Shown: in pieces, positions 11,961-25,900 of the stretch | Layout of the letters: every line of letters starts with the position of its first letter | How positions within the stretch are numbered: position 1 is the first letter of the stretch | NCBI GenBank assembly: GCA_034440575.1 | Contig: JAOTOL010001603.1 | Coordinates: 1,444,001-1,508,000 of the forward strand | Reading direction: 5' to 3' | Length of the DNA stretch: 64,000 nucleotides | From: Imbricaverruca yamaguchii | Lineage: Eukaryota > Arthropoda > Thecostraca > Neoverrucidae | Notes under the pieces: generated by a model | Database searches by the model: none | What the model was told of the DNA's origin: nothing | The model's input: only the letters and a program-made list of their open reading frames with translations | Position numbers and translations under genes: made by a program

Positions 11961-13454
11961 GCATGACGTCAACAGTAGCGCCATCACCTGTCCTCCCCCT
12001 GCCCGTGTTCGTGTGGCAGGTCCTGTCACAGCGGCGCCACTCTGAACGACACGGTCGCCGTCAGCCCTGTGGTAATTACCTTCCGCCATCGCCCTACAAA
12101 TACTGACGGTGCACGGCAACCCTCCAGACCCCGACTGCAGACCTCATATGTGGACCCCGGCTCCAGACCCCGGTTGTGGACCTCGCCTGCGGACCATAGC
12201 CGCGGACCCCGCCCTGAGCCAGAGTAGCTGGGTTATGCGGTACTCGTCTGCGAATGTCGGTCTATTCTGTGTCTGTGGCCCGTCAGAGCGCAGGCTGGGC
12301 GTCCCCGGCGACTTCGATGTGTCAAAGAGAGCCGCAGGACAGCTGGCATTCGTGTGCGCTGACGCCGAGGCCATTAAAGTGTCCAGTCCAGCGGAAGCTG
12401 TAGTGTTTGCTCACTTCAAACATCGACGGACTCGTAGCTGTGGCGATGAAGGAGCATGTGCGTAGGGGCGGGTGCAGGAATTGTCATGTGGGGCGCTCCT
12501 CGTCTGGAGATGGAGCGTCGTTTCCTCGTGGCGCCCTTGCGAAGTCCCTGGAGGGCTACCTTCGGCGGAAAAATTTGTCAGGGCACAGGTCACTTCGTGT
12601 CGCCACACATACATTTGATGATTGTTTGATGGAAGTCGGGGTGTGGGATATTTATAATGGCTCCCTCCACCAGTGTTCAGTAAAGAGCACCTTGCGAGTA
12701 TATCCAACCCGGCTGCATGGGCCAGATGTGGTTGGATAAGTTGAACTAAGAAGAGAAAGATGTTGGCAGCTAGCGGCCATGCAGTAGTGTTGGCGGTGCT
12801 TAAAGCTTCTTTCTTACGCATTCGATTTGATGTCGGCTATGGGGTGGTGCCCACAGAATGTACGCAGCTGCTTCTGAACATATAGCCACTTTTTGTGAGA
12901 ACCCTCTCAAACATTTGGGTTAGTTGGTTGCTTGGGCTTAAGGGTGCATCGACCTCATTGCCCATACCAATACCCTTGGGTTTTAAGGTCATTTGGGGTT
13001 CCTTAGTGCTCAGCTCTCGAATATCTTGCTGAATGAGCTTTGTGTTACCGGAGAAGGTAGACGGGTGACATGACTCTTGACTATTGATGGATCCGGGCGG
13101 CCAGTTTTGGGTGGATAGTGGGGGCAAGGTCGAGCTTTGGAAACAACACTCATCACGCATTTCAAACTACTTGGATTTCAGAGTGACAGTTTAGTTTCCG
13201 AATAGAACAACTGTGTGAGCTTAACACATGTCTGTAATTTGAAAATCGCCGAGGTCCAGCTTCCACTCAAATAAGCCCGTTTGTGGAATCATGCCCTCCC
13301 CCTCGCCCTATTGGATCCGCTAGTGGTACCGGCTACACGTCTGATCCAAGCACCCAACTAACAAGTGCCCTGTCTGCGACAGATCGTGCCGGGCCAGCAC
13401 TGCACCCTTGTGGCACTCCATCGCCACCGGGCAGCGACCATCTGAGTCTCCAGC
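11961..13454. other. Upstream flank of NCX exon 1
   Basis: No promoter motif or 5' exon is convincing. 12110-12220 holds a short GACCCCG-type degenerate repeat. A signal-peptide exon, if the gene has one, was not found here. Confidence 0.5.
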
Positions 13455-13962
13455 ATGACGGCCAACAATGGCACCCTGTACAACTATGAGTGTTCCGCCG
13501 GCCTCCTACTGCCCATCATCAACGAGTTCACGTGGTCCAAGGAGGTGCGCGCGTTCCTCTACATCCTGGGCCTCCTCTACTGCTTCATGGGCATCAGCAT
13601 CATCGCCGACATCTTCATGTGCTCGATCGAGAAGATCATCAGCAAGACGCGCCGCATCTACATGGCCACGGCCACCGAGTCGGAGCCGGAGGTGATCGAG
13701 GTGCGCATCTGGTCCGACACGGTGGCCAACCTCACGCTGATGGCGCTCGGCTCGTCGGCGCCCGAGATCCTGCTCTCCTGCATCGAGATCGTCAAGAACA
13801 AGTTCGAGTCGGGCGAGCTGGGGCCCGGCACGATCGTCGGCTCGGCCGCCTTCAACCTGCTCTGCATCGTCGCCATCTGCATCGTGTCGGTGCCCAACGG
13901 AGAGGTGCGCTCGATTCGCTACATGAAGGTGTTCGCCGTCACCACCTTCTTCAGCTTCCTCG
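13455..13962 (+). CDS. NCX: NCX exon 1: N-terminus and alpha-1 repeat
   Basis: Encodes residues 1-169 plus one base. The ATG at 13455 has A at -3, and an in-frame TGA at 13443-13445 blocks extension upstream. A CAG at 13451-13453 could instead be a 3' splice site, and most NCX proteins have an N-terminal signal peptide in an earlier exon, so the start is uncertain. An N-glycosylation sequon (NGT, residues 5-7) and C13 sit in the predicted extracellular N-terminus. Hydrophobic segments fall at about 33-52, 88-110, 124-146 and from 157 onward. The alpha-1 motif [10 protein letters not shown] spans 99-108 with E104, and [10 protein letters not shown] follows at 125-134. The donor is G|GTGAGT, phase 1. 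Confidence 0.93.
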
Positions 13963-16900
13963 GTGAGTGCGGCGCGCCGTGACCCAGTGTGCGAAAATGG
14001 CGCGGCGGTGTGTGCACATGGCGCGGTTGTTTACGAAAATGGCGCGGTGGTGTGTGCAAATGGCGCGTTGGTGTGCGAAAATGGCGTGCTGGTGTGTGCA
14101 AATGGGGCGTTCGTGTGCCGTGCAAATGTGCAAAAGATGTGGACGACCACCAGATGATTTGTCGTAGCAAATTGCATGTTGGTTGTTGCCAAATTACGGT
14201 GTCGTTGCAGCGAGTCAGCTTCAGTGGTGTCGGTGAAGAGAAGGATGGTGTTGTGGTAGTGAAGGTGTCGGTGAAGAGAAGGATGGTGTTGTGGTAGTGA
14301 ATGTGTCGGTGAAGAGAAGGATGGTGTTGTGGTAGTGAAGGTGTCGGTGAAGAGAAGGATGGTGTTGTAGTGAAGGTGTCGGCGAAGAGAAGGATGGTGT
14401 TGTGGTAGTGAAGGTGTCGGTGAAGAGAAGGATGGTGTTGTGGTAGTGAATATGTCGGTGGAGAGAAGGATGATGTTGTAGTAGTGAAAGTGTCGGTGGA
14501 GAGAAGGATGATGTGGTAGTGAAGCTGTCGTTGAAGATAAAGGTGTTGTTGTAGTAGTCCAGATGTCGATGGAGAGAAGGGTGGTATTGTGGTAGTGAAG
14601 GTGTCAGTGAAGACACAGATGGTGTGGTGGTAGTGAAAGTTGTCGTTGCAGCTGCAGTGCTCATAATAGTTCATACTCGTGACCTGAGTCAGTGGTTTTG
14701 ATTGAGATGTTTACATTGACGGGCGCCGTTTCCTCGAATGGGACATGCTTATTTCGGTGATTTGTTTTCAAAGTGAATGATGGGGAGAGCTGAGGGTCCA
14801 TTGTAGCGTTTTGTGGGGGTTATGTTTGTGCCCAGAGAGGCGTATTTTCCACTCAGAAGTATGCGCTGTACCCAAACAGATCAGCCCCTATCTCTCCTAA
14901 TCCCCACAGAATGCTACATGACAGCTGTTGCTCGCGCCCAGATCAGCACCTAATTCTCCTGTGTGTGTGTGGTATGTGTCCACTGCATGATTACCGTTGC
15001 AGGGGAGCTATTCGCACCACCTGCTGTCGTCATTGATCCATTTAACCTGGCCTGAAGGTGATCACTGCCGGGTTCGACTCTAGCGCCACTCAGGACATTT
15101 CCCAATCCCGCGGCCCACCGGCGAAACAGTGTGGGCGGCGCCATTAGCCGTGAATGTGCATAAAGTGTGTCGTGAGCCAACCAATAAACAAGGTGACCAC
15201 TGAGCCCGGTGGGTCCGAGGTGCGTGCTCACCGGTGTGACCTGTCTCTCGTGCCGGCAGCCTACCTGTGGCTGCTGATCATCCTGGTGGGCATCACGCCG
15301 GACCAGGTGGACATCTGGGAGGCGGCCGTCACGCTGGCCTTCTTCCCGCTGATGGTGGTGCTCGCCTGGGCGGCCGAGCGCGACTTCTTCGGCGTCGGCG
15401 GCGCCGAAAAGCAAATCGAGCTGGGGCACTTCAAGCCAGGTGAGCCGCAGGTGGACAGCTTATGGTGCAGTCTGATGACTAATATTCATATTATGTTTTA
15501 TGAAACAAATTTGTGTCATGAAAAGGTATGGTCGGATGCGTCCCTAAGCTCAAATAACCAATCAATTAAGCCATGTGAAGATTATTGTCCAGTGAGATAT
15601 AGATGGGTGAATTGCAGTGGGGTGGGATGGAGATGGCAGATTATAGTGCAGTGAAATAGAAATGGGTAGAATGCAGCCGTATGGAAGCCAAATTGGGGTG
15701 CTCCACTTGGGTATGATGAATATGTGTTCAGACTCAAGCTGCAGCTGTGTAAACTACGGATAGGCAGATAATAGTGGAATGAGATTCAGATAGATGGACA
15801 GATCATGACAGGTTTGGCGATGACGGAGGGGAGCTTCGTATGGTGTGGCATGGTTGGTCCGATGAGGGCGAAGTGCTGCATTCTGAGCCAAGCGAGGTAG
15901 TCATCCGACGCTCGAAGCCAAGTGAAAGAGGAATAGAAGCGTCACTAACGTCGCTAGTGAACACTCGCGAGGCTCGCTCGTTCTCACCCGTGGAAACCGG
16001 ATGAGGTACGCATTAGTCAGCTATCGCGTGATAGGGAGTGGGTTGAAATGTTCTCCGAGCGTGGCAAATGGGAAGCTCTACCAAAGTAGGAAATATATAG
16101 CCCTGTAAAAGACAAGCGAGGGCCCTGTAAAAGACAAGCGAGGTCGAGATGTTGCGTCCACGTTGTGGCCATGGTTGATGTGAACATATTGTAGCCAGGC
16201 GGTAATCGGACACTGCCAAGTCCTCCCCTTTCAGATGAGAAAACCAATGTATAACGAAGAAGCACATGGATATAATGCAATATTCATGTGACATTGAGAT
16301 AGACTGATACAGCTAGGTGAAACAGCTGGAAAAGTAATGCCTGTATGTGTCCTGCTGTATCTCACTTAGTTGTACAGGCTGTATATTATGACTTGTGACA
16401 GATATTTGGTGGACACAGGCAGCTATGCAGATAAACACAAAGTGTGATTTGTATTTTCATCTTCGTCGGTAGATCCTCGACGTGGCTTTCCTCTCAGATA
16501 CTCACACCCCGTTTCCGTGGAGTGGGGGGCAATATATGGCGCCCCTCTAATCTTCAAGCTAAGAGTCGCATGAAAACAAAGGAGGTTTCATCGGAAAGCG
16601 CTCGACGAGTAGGGTTGGAAACCACCCACAAATTGTGAAAAGTGTCGTCACAAGGAGAGCATATGCGATCACGACTGGCAAGTTTTTTTGCTCTGAGAGT
16701 TCAGTTTGAGGGAGACTTTGACAACACAAATTATTTTGAATCAGAAATAGAGGGCGAAGTCGACCATGACCATTAGATTTTCGCCCACCCAAAAATAAAC
16801 ATTTGAATTTTGGACATTTTCAAACTTTTCATTTCATTTTTCCTGATAGGTAGAGCGGACCGCAGAACGTTGTTTAAAATGGATTTACCATCATACAAAA

Positions 16901-19900
16901 TGCTCATTTAAGCCATAATTTTACATTTTTGTTCTAATGATGAAATATGCGAAACTAATGCGTACAAAAAAGATCAAACATTACTCAGATGCGTTTTCTT
17001 ATATTTTTAAAGATAAGAAACGCTCAAAATTCCTGTGAATATCTTCATCCGTTAACACGCGACCTGCAGGGCCTCTGAAAATTACGCGCACTGGAGGGGG
17101 CAGATTCCGAACCCCCCCCCCCCCCACAAGATCTCTGCTCCTATTGAGGCTAGATCAACGAAATTCACAGGGTGGGTGTGCACGACAGTGAACTCTATTG
17201 TATGCAAATTTCATGACCTTAGGTCAATAGCTTCAAGGTCAAATGAGGTCAAAATAACAAAATTATCTGGTTTTGCGTGGCTTGGCTTGTCATTGTTATG
17301 GATCGCTGTGATTGTGTCTAAATGCTCCAAAATTGGCATTAATAGTGTTTTGGACATTGCTAATGATGCAATATAGATGCCAGATCCGCCATTTGACCTC
17401 AGGACACCCATATAGGAACACTTTATCAGGTCAATTCATGATCCAGTTCCGGAACCGGGCTGTCCACCCGACTGCTCCGTTGGGCGGTCGGGCACAATCG
17501 GCTTCGCGAAGAAAGGAGTGAAATACATGAATAGAGCATGGAAACGCTTAGGCACACAATGGCAAGCAGTAGATTTACGGATGTATAGGGAGAAACATGC
17601 AAAGTGACATCAAGCGCATGAAGTGCATTTTCATTTATGACAACATTCCAGTTGACCAAGTTTGGTTTCATTAGCCTGTCATGAACGTGACCTGACTCGA
17701 TCTCGGCGACCTGACATGACTTTTAAATTATGTAGCATGACAATATCCATCAACGAGTCACGAGTGTTGTCAAGAACACTTCCCTTTTGCCAGGATACGG
17801 GAAGCGCATCAGCGCCGATTTTTATGGTTTTATGGATTTTTATTTTTATGGCGCTGCGATTTTTTGTAATACCTTTAACGGCCCCAAACTGAAAAATGTT
17901 CGGCAGATTTTTACTTTTCTTACCTTAAGCAATGCGCCGGTCATTTCTAAGCAGGTACGCAAAAAATGGCGTACATCGGCCGGTACAATATGGAGTCATG
18001 TACGAAAAATCGGAGAAATGGGCGGATTTCGCCCTTTCCCTCCAGGGCGTGTGTTAGCCTGTCATGAACGTGACCTGACGTGACCTCGGTGACCTGACAT
18101 GACCCCGAAACAATGTAGCATAACAATATTCATCAAACAAGTTGCTAGTGTTGCCAAGAACACCTCCTTTTTGCCAATATACGGGAAGCGCATCAGCGCC
18201 GACATTTGTGGTCAGGCGCTGAATTTTTGTTTTTACTTTAGTGACCCCTAACTCAAAAAATGTTCGGTCGATTTTCATTTTTCTTGCTTGAAACAACGCG
18301 CCGGTAATTTATAAACAGGTACATACACAATGGCGTAAATCTGCCGGTAAGATCTGGAGTTATCTACGAAAAAGCGGAGGGTGGGCGGATTTCGCCCACC
18401 CTCCGTCCAGGGTGCATGTTAAAGCGTGACAACTGTTGAACGTTTTGGAGGTGATCTCACTTGACCTTCAATAACTCATTGACTGTAGGTGACGTGACCT
18501 AAAAAAATTTCCACGGCATGCCAAATTGATGTGGTAAAACGTGTGCAAAATATCGGCGCGATTCCCCGAGCCGTTTTTTACTTCGTGGAAAACCTCGGGA
18601 GGGGTGGGGGAGTGCAAAAAAACCGTCTGGGCAAGGTAACAAGCTTCATCACCTTTTTCAAATATATCTTGTGCTTCGCTGTCGATGACTTGTGCTTCGC
18701 TGGCGATGACTTGTGCTTCGCTGGCGATGACTTGTGCTTCGATGTCGATGACTTGTGCTTCGCTGACTCAGAACTGGTCACGCGGCGTCCGGTCGGACCT
18801 ATGCCAGCATGCGTGTCTGTGCATAGTGTCGCTGCCGACCGCCTCATTTCGTCCACGGCTGCAGTTTCTTAATCGGGTCTCGGTTGGATGGCAAGCGCTG
18901 TCGACGTGGGGGGGGGCATAAAGGCCCACTGCTGCAAACTGCGGATTGTGGGAGCTGGTGGGGCACACGACGACAGACATGCCAACTGCGACCGCTCAGT
19001 GTGCGGAAAGGCAAACTTTAAAACAAAAATTAATCTAATAGTACATCAGATTGATAAAAAAATAATCTGATGTAGCACGTCTGAATGTGCTACAGGATGT
19101 CACGGCTGTGATACCGCGCAGCTCGGTCACACCAGGGGTGCATGCAGGATGCTTTCAGTTAAAACAAAAGTAAATTTAATCCGAGTTATTGCTTTTGTGG
19201 ATTTATGAACCATGGTCATATTGCTAAGCAGAGCGTGTTGTGTGAACCCTGGCCCCACCACACGATCCTTGAATTCCAGTTGAATGGCGGATTTCTTACC
19301 GAGAGTTTAACGTGCCGTCAATGCACCGACACGGCCGCCCGGCAGCTCGTCCCTGGCCTTATCGGGTCAGCTGCCAACTGACACTCCCGACCGGGGGGCT
19401 GAATGCGAGCGCGCGAGGCGACTCGAACTCTGTGTTGTCAGAACAGATGAGACCAGTGCAGGCTGGCGCTCTAACCAACTGAGTTACCGGAGCTAACGGT
19501 TTGACTAATATGGGCTATATCTGCTGCAACAGGCGTGGGTCGGATATATTCTGGCTACCTGCGAAAGGAATGTTGCTGAAATGAGGGGCAACATCACCTT
19601 TTAGGAGGATCTGCGGTCAACTTCCCAATAGGAGATAGAAACTCAAAATTGACATTGGGTGGCGTCATTTACTTTTATATAGGTTTGCTGTGATAGAGGC
19701 GCCAGGAACGCTTTCTCTCACTGTAGATGTTCAGCACATGTGCGCTATCATCTTCGGTACGGATAGATGGATTTTGGTAAGGGTTACTCTGAGTTCTGAA
19801 GCACATTTTCTGCTGAATATTGCCGGGCGGATTATTGAGTATAGGATAGTTCCGCGGTAAGTCTGCAACCGGAACATACTTCTTTGTGTGGTGCATTGAT

Positions 19901-22900
19901 TTTTAGTGGCAATAGGCCGTCTATGTGACTATTTAGCTTGCGTGAATATTGGAACTAAGACCCAGAACAAGGCATAACATACCACCAATAAATTCATTCG
20001 GCTGATCACTATGTTGCGGAAAATCATTGGTGCTTGGGTTAGAATGATCGAATCTGGTCGAAGCACCATGAACCCCGAATAACAAACTAACTAAATAATT
20101 GATGGTGTGATCTACACCAAATATTTTGGCAGATCAACCACATCTGTACCACCGTTGGGCACATATACGTCAACGACGTGTACGTCAATGACACGGGTAC
20201 AGATAGTTCGCACCGTACATTTCTGTTTCGACAAATTAGTACGAATCCTTTCATGTGCGTGTTGCTCATGTTTGTCGTCATCAATATGTGATGCTCTTGA
20301 GGAACAGTGCAGTGCGTACGGTTCCCGTCACACCCCGCCGCACCCTCCCCTCTCCCGCGCACCGAGTCCCACTACGCCAGCGCCGAGTCCCACTACGCCA
20401 GCGCCGTGTCCCACTACGCCAGCGGCTGGGCCCCGACCTTCAACCGCCACACCTTGCCGCACCCTCCCCCTCCCACGCCGAGTCCTACGCCAGCGCCGTG
20501 TCCTACTACGCCAGCGGCTGGGCCCCGACCTTCAACCGCCACACCCTGCCGCACCCTCCCCCGCCCCGCGCGCGCCGCGTCCCACCACGCCAGCGGCGGG
20601 CCACGTCCGTCGATCTGTTTGCGACCGCGTGTGCGTCGGTGGGCGAGGCGATCATCAATTTCATCTCAGCAGGGGGTCAATGTGTGCGCTGCCAGCATTC
20701 GTGCCGCCCCCTGGGAATGCTGTGCCGTGGAAAAGAGAGAAGGGTAGGGGGAGGGGCAAGGTCGGCCGCACCTGACGGCGTCACTCGCACCTGATACGGA
20801 CCTGTGGGTGTCTGATGTCGCTGGTGGAGCCTGTCACCGGTGCAAGGCTGCCTGTACAGGACTGTCGAATACAGGGCCGCCCGATACAGGACTGTCCAAT
20901 ACAGGGCTGCCCAATACAGGACTGTCCAATACAGGGCTGCCCAATACAAGGCTGTCCAATACAGGGTTGTCCAATACAGGGCTGCCCGATACAGGGCCGC
21001 TCAACACAGGGCCGCTCAACACAGGGCGGCTCAAACCAGGGCCGCTCAACACAGGGCCGCTCAACACAGGGCCGCTCAACACAGGGCCGCTCAACACAGG
21101 GCCGCTCAACACAGGGCCACTCAACACAGGGCCGCTCAACACAGGGCATCTCAACACAGGGCCGCTCAACATAGGGCCGCTCAACACAGGGCCACTCAAC
21201 ACAGGGCCACTCAACACAGGGTGTCCAATACACGGCTATCCAATGCAGGGCTTTCCAGTACAGGGCCGCTCACTGCCTCCTCTTGCGACTTACCCGCTGT
21301 CACTCGACGTGAATGAGAGAGTGGCATGCTGTGAAAGCTCTTCACCGACACTGCTTTTTCAGCGGACAAGTTCTCGCGCGACATCCAGTACTTCAAGGAG
21401 GGCAAGCTCAACAAGGAGGCGTTGGTCAGCTTTGTCAGGGAGGTCAAGAAGCTGAACCCTAAGATCAGCGACGAGGATGCTGCGGTGCTCGCCGCACAGA
21501 AGTGAGTTGGGACAATGGGCACCGGTGCGCTTTCTGCCTTTGACAGTCACAGCTATGGACGAGTAGTCTAGGGGTAAGTTGCCCGTCTCACAATCGGAAG
21601 ATTGTGCGTTCGAGTCTCATCTGTCGGTACTCTTCGCCCGCAACCAATCGGGGCAATTGAGAGGTAGTTAAAATGAGAAATAGGCGACGCTACATGACTC
21701 AACGGTCGACGTATCGTAAAACCAATAACCACCAACAATAATTATTGTTGAGGGTGTCGATTATAATCGACATCTCATTGCTATGAGAAGGGCCGCTTGA
21801 TAGTCCACTGTACGAAACTGTGTGATAAGGGAATATTTTGTAGTCGCTATTCTCCACTTTGTTCTATATCCCTTTTTGCACTTCTAAATCCAATACAGAT
21901 CTCGGAACACGAGGATCCCAGTGCCGCCCGTGTTTGTGGCACGTGCCGACCGGTTCCGGCTGTCCCGCCCATCTGGTGACAGGTGTATCGGCGCCGCTGA
22001 TCACGCCGATAGCCAGCGCGTCTGTCGGCGCCGGGTGTGTCCGATTTCCGATAGCGCGAGCCGCCGGCAGCAGCCGCGCCTGGACCCGCTTTAGTTGATT
22101 GGTCGCTCCGAACCGTGACGTCAGCGGCGAGCTGGTGACCGAGTCCATCGGCGCTAGTACTTGTGTGGGGCGGCAGCTGCCGTACGGTGTGGCGGCTGGT
22201 GATGGAGGCGCAAGGGAATTATCTCGATTGGTTGGTTGTTGGTTTTTACGCACATCGACCGTTGAGTCATGCAGCGTCGCCAATCTCTCGCGCCGATTGG
22301 TCGCGGGCGAAGAGTGGCGAGAGGTGAGACTCGAACCCACAATCTTTCGATTATGAGACGAGCAACTTACCCCTAGGCTACTCGTCCCCTGGAATTACCT
22401 CGACTGAGACTCGGAAAGGTGTTCGGGAAAAAGTGGGCGCAATCGCCCGCACGTCGATGCCCGGCCGAGTGCTGGTGTCTTGTTTCAGCAGTCTGCTCGT
22501 GTCGGAGAGGTTAATCCGAGTTGTGTTGGGCGTCGTTGCTTCTTTGCCGCCACTCTGTCTCGGTGTGTGTGTGTGTGTGTGTCTGTCTTTTCCGGCCACG
22601 TTAAGTCACGTGGTCGGAAAGTGCTCACGGTGTGTGCACCTGGTGTCAGAGCAGAAACTACTCTGAAGTTAAATGTTGGAGGAAAATTAGCAGGGCTGGA
22701 ATGAAGTCCTGAAGGTCAGCTAGCTGTCCGAGTGCTAGGAAATTTCGCATTGAACTGGATTCGTCGTGCTATGTTTGGTCATTCTACCGGTTGGACAAAT
22801 CAGACACTCAACGGCTAATATTTGTTCCTGCAGTAATATGTGCAGATATAACTTGACATACTTTTGGGGATGCACGTTCATCCGAGCTTGTAAGCATACA

Positions 22901-25900
22901 TCCTCAGCTTTTGTGTGCATCCTCAGCTTTTTCGGTTCATCCACAATCTTTGCCGACAAACATTACATTGGTGTGGGATAGTGGCATTCGGATGAAAATC
23001 AGAAGGATTTAATAGAAGCAAAATGTAAAATGCGTTTAATATGGTTAGAAATGCTAGTATCTGCCGTAGCTACCGTAGCTGGGACATTTCAATGTCAATG
23101 CACTTTACCACGCTCATCAGAAATGTGTTGTGGCAAGGTGCGTCTGCTTCTGCCATCTGCATTCCTCTACAAAACCACAGTCTGTTCGTGCTTTGTGATA
23201 CATGTAATATGCATGGCAATCTTTTCCCTGGGTTCTTTTACGACGCATTCAACCGCTAAGTTATATAGCATCGCCCACCTCTCACGCCGATTGGTCGCGG
23301 GTGGATTCGCTGGGGACGGGTAGTCTAGGGCTGAGTTGCCCGTCTCACAATCGAAAGATTGCAGGTTCGAGTCCCACCTGTCGCTACTCTTCGCCCGCGA
23401 CCAATCGGCGTGAGAGATTGGCGATGCTACATGACTCAACGGTCGACGTGTCGTAAAGCCAATAGCCACCACGTGTGGACTCGGTAAATGCCGTCGGTTG
23501 TGACATTCGGACCCACAATCTTACTATCGAGAGTCCGACGCTCTACCAACTGAGCTACCGCGGCCCCTGACAATCCTTTTGGACACGGACAAATTGTATA
23601 AGATCACGCACTGGAGCGTGGGGAAGGTGAATTCCGGAAGAAGGCTTCATTAGGTCGATACATAGGTAACCGTGGCCGTATTCCGTTCCCTGGCAGCCCA
23701 TGTAACTAGCAACAGGGGCGTCGGTAGCTCAGTGGTTGAGCTGAGCGTCTGGCAAACCAGAGGTACGGGGTTCGACTCCCCGCGATCCCCGCCCTTCCCG
23801 CCAGGGTGAGAGGCAGGCGACGCCATATGGCATCAGCTGCCGAGTGCGTCGTAAAGCCACAATCCAATCCATGTAACTAGCACTATTTGGTGTAATTAGT
23901 TCGTATATTGGCTCGTAATTAGTTCGTAATTAGTTGGTATACGATTACTGTCTAACGTCATGCAAACTTTGAAGACCGAAACCCTATGATTCAACAGGGT
24001 CGCTTGGTACCTCGCCAGCGCTGTTTGACACAATGAATTTGTCATCGCCGATGCCTTAGTCCCCGGCCACACCATCGTTCGGTAGTCTGGCCTTGTCTAG
24101 TGACAGTGTTGGATATATTCAGCTTTACTCGATACTGTCAGAACTTCTTGGCAGCAATTCCAAGCGGCTGTGGCTGCCTGTTGCACTCTCGACACTGAGT
24201 AAGGATCGAAAAAAGTAATTAACGAGGGGGGAAATGCTTCATTTTTACTGGAACATGTTCCACACGCCAGCATGAGCATTAGCATACGTCTCTTCAGCTC
24301 ACGAGGACAGTATACTGGTGGTTGTTGGTTTTACCACGTGTCGACTATTGGGTCATATAACGTCGCCAATCTCTCGCTCCAATTGCGTCCATTAGCATGC
24401 GGCTACCGTGTTTATGTGGTCGTTTACACGTGCTATTGAGTGCGAAGTGCTTTACATCAGCTTATTGCAGTAGCTGGGAACGGAGGGTGGCAACGGTGAT
24501 GTATGGATCGGCCTACTTGTATTGCCTGGTGCCACAAAAACAGGCCTTGGGCACTCATACAGCACTGATATCCCTACTGCATGCCTCAGCGGAAACGGGT
24601 CCGAATCTACAGCGTGACTTTGCGTAATGTATGGCTACCCAGACGCAGCGCCACGCAGACTGGAAGCATCACAATGACCAAGTTGTGCTCCGATAGTTGA
24701 GACATGTGTCGCCCGGGGTGAACATGTGTCAACGTGCGCATTTGGGGGGGAGGCTACCATGCCATCCACTCTGTGGATCCTCACTGGATCCTCACTGCAT
24801 CCTCACTGCTTCCACAACTGCACCGTCTGATCTTCACCGTCTCACTGCACCTACACTGCATCCACAACTGCACCGTCTGATCTTCACCGTCTCACTGCAC
24901 CTACACTGCATCCACAACTGCACCGTCTGATCTTCACCGTCTCACTGCACCTACACTGCATCCACAACTGCACCGTCTGATCTTCACCGCCTCACTGCAC
25001 CTACACTGCATTCACACTGCACCCTCTGACCTTCACCGTCTCACTGCACCCACACTGCATCCACAACTGCACCGTCTGATCTTCACCGTCTCACTGCACC
25101 TACACTGCATCCACAACTGCACCGTCTGATCTTCACCGCCTCACTGCACCTACACTGCATTCACATTGCACCCTCTGACTTTCACCGTCCCACTACACCC
25201 ACACTGCATTAACACTGCACCATCTGACCTTCACCGCCTCACTGCACCTCCTCCACCCTCTACCGTCTCACTGCACCCACACTGCATTAACACTGCACCA
25301 TCTGACCTTCACCGTCTCACTGCACCTACACTGCATTCACATTGCACCCTCTGACTTTCACCGTCCCACTACACCCACACTGCACCCACACTGCATTAAC
25401 ATTGCATCCACACTGCATCCATGAGCACCAAAATGTTTGGAGAACAAAATAACATCAAAAATAGATGAGCCACAAGCGATTCGAAGACCGATGTCTATAT
25501 CGGCGACAATGTGTGCTTGTTGCCAACTTCTGCTGTCCGCGCTACGCATGAGGTAGTTACCGAGCAAGTGACCGCAGGAACAATGTCCTGCTCCCAGATG
25601 GCATTGAACAGTAGCCAGCTGGCTGATCAGCTGACGACTGGTGACGTCAGCTGGCGGTGTTAGACTGCACGCCACTGCGCTACAGAGCTGCAGTCGCCGC
25701 CTCTGTCGTGGCGATGCTGTTCATGCAGGCGGTGGCGCCGAGGTTGTTGTGCTGAGCTGAGGGCGCTGAGCTGAGCTAAGCTGAGCTGAGCTGAGCTGAG
25801 CTGAGCTGAGCTGAGCTGAGTTTGGCCGGTGCGCCGCAGTTGGCGGGGTTTGGATGCTCCCGGCTCGTGTAGAGTCCGACCAACGTCTGAGCTGGACCGG

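Larger units (their letters stand above)
13963..15259 (+). other. NCX intron 1 (phase 1)
   Basis: GT-AG, 1,297 bp. Contains two tandem arrays and a SINE B fragment. Confidence 0.9.
15440..21362 (+). other. NCX intron 2 (phase 1)
   Basis: GT-AG, 5.9 kb. 15570-17640 shows no gene. It contains a C run at 17107-17125, the paired 370-bp elements, a hairpin pair, a SINE-like head and three arrays. Confidence 0.88.

Noticed and set aside
12411..12821. 136-codon minus-strand open frame
   Set aside because: No recognisable domain, start context or splice sites; composition like surrounding non-coding DNA.
20107..20794. Candidate exon with [16 protein letters not shown]
   Set aside because: The segment is a nested tandem repeat without supporting splice sites, and joining it would break the consistent exon 2-exon 3 frame.
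20808..21455. Open frames of 120-215 codons on both strands
   Set aside because: A 15-bp array keeps all frames open on both strands; no protein signature.
23499..23572. Functional tRNA gene
   Set aside because: Acceptor-stem halves do not pair and the T arm is degenerate; it fits a SINE head.
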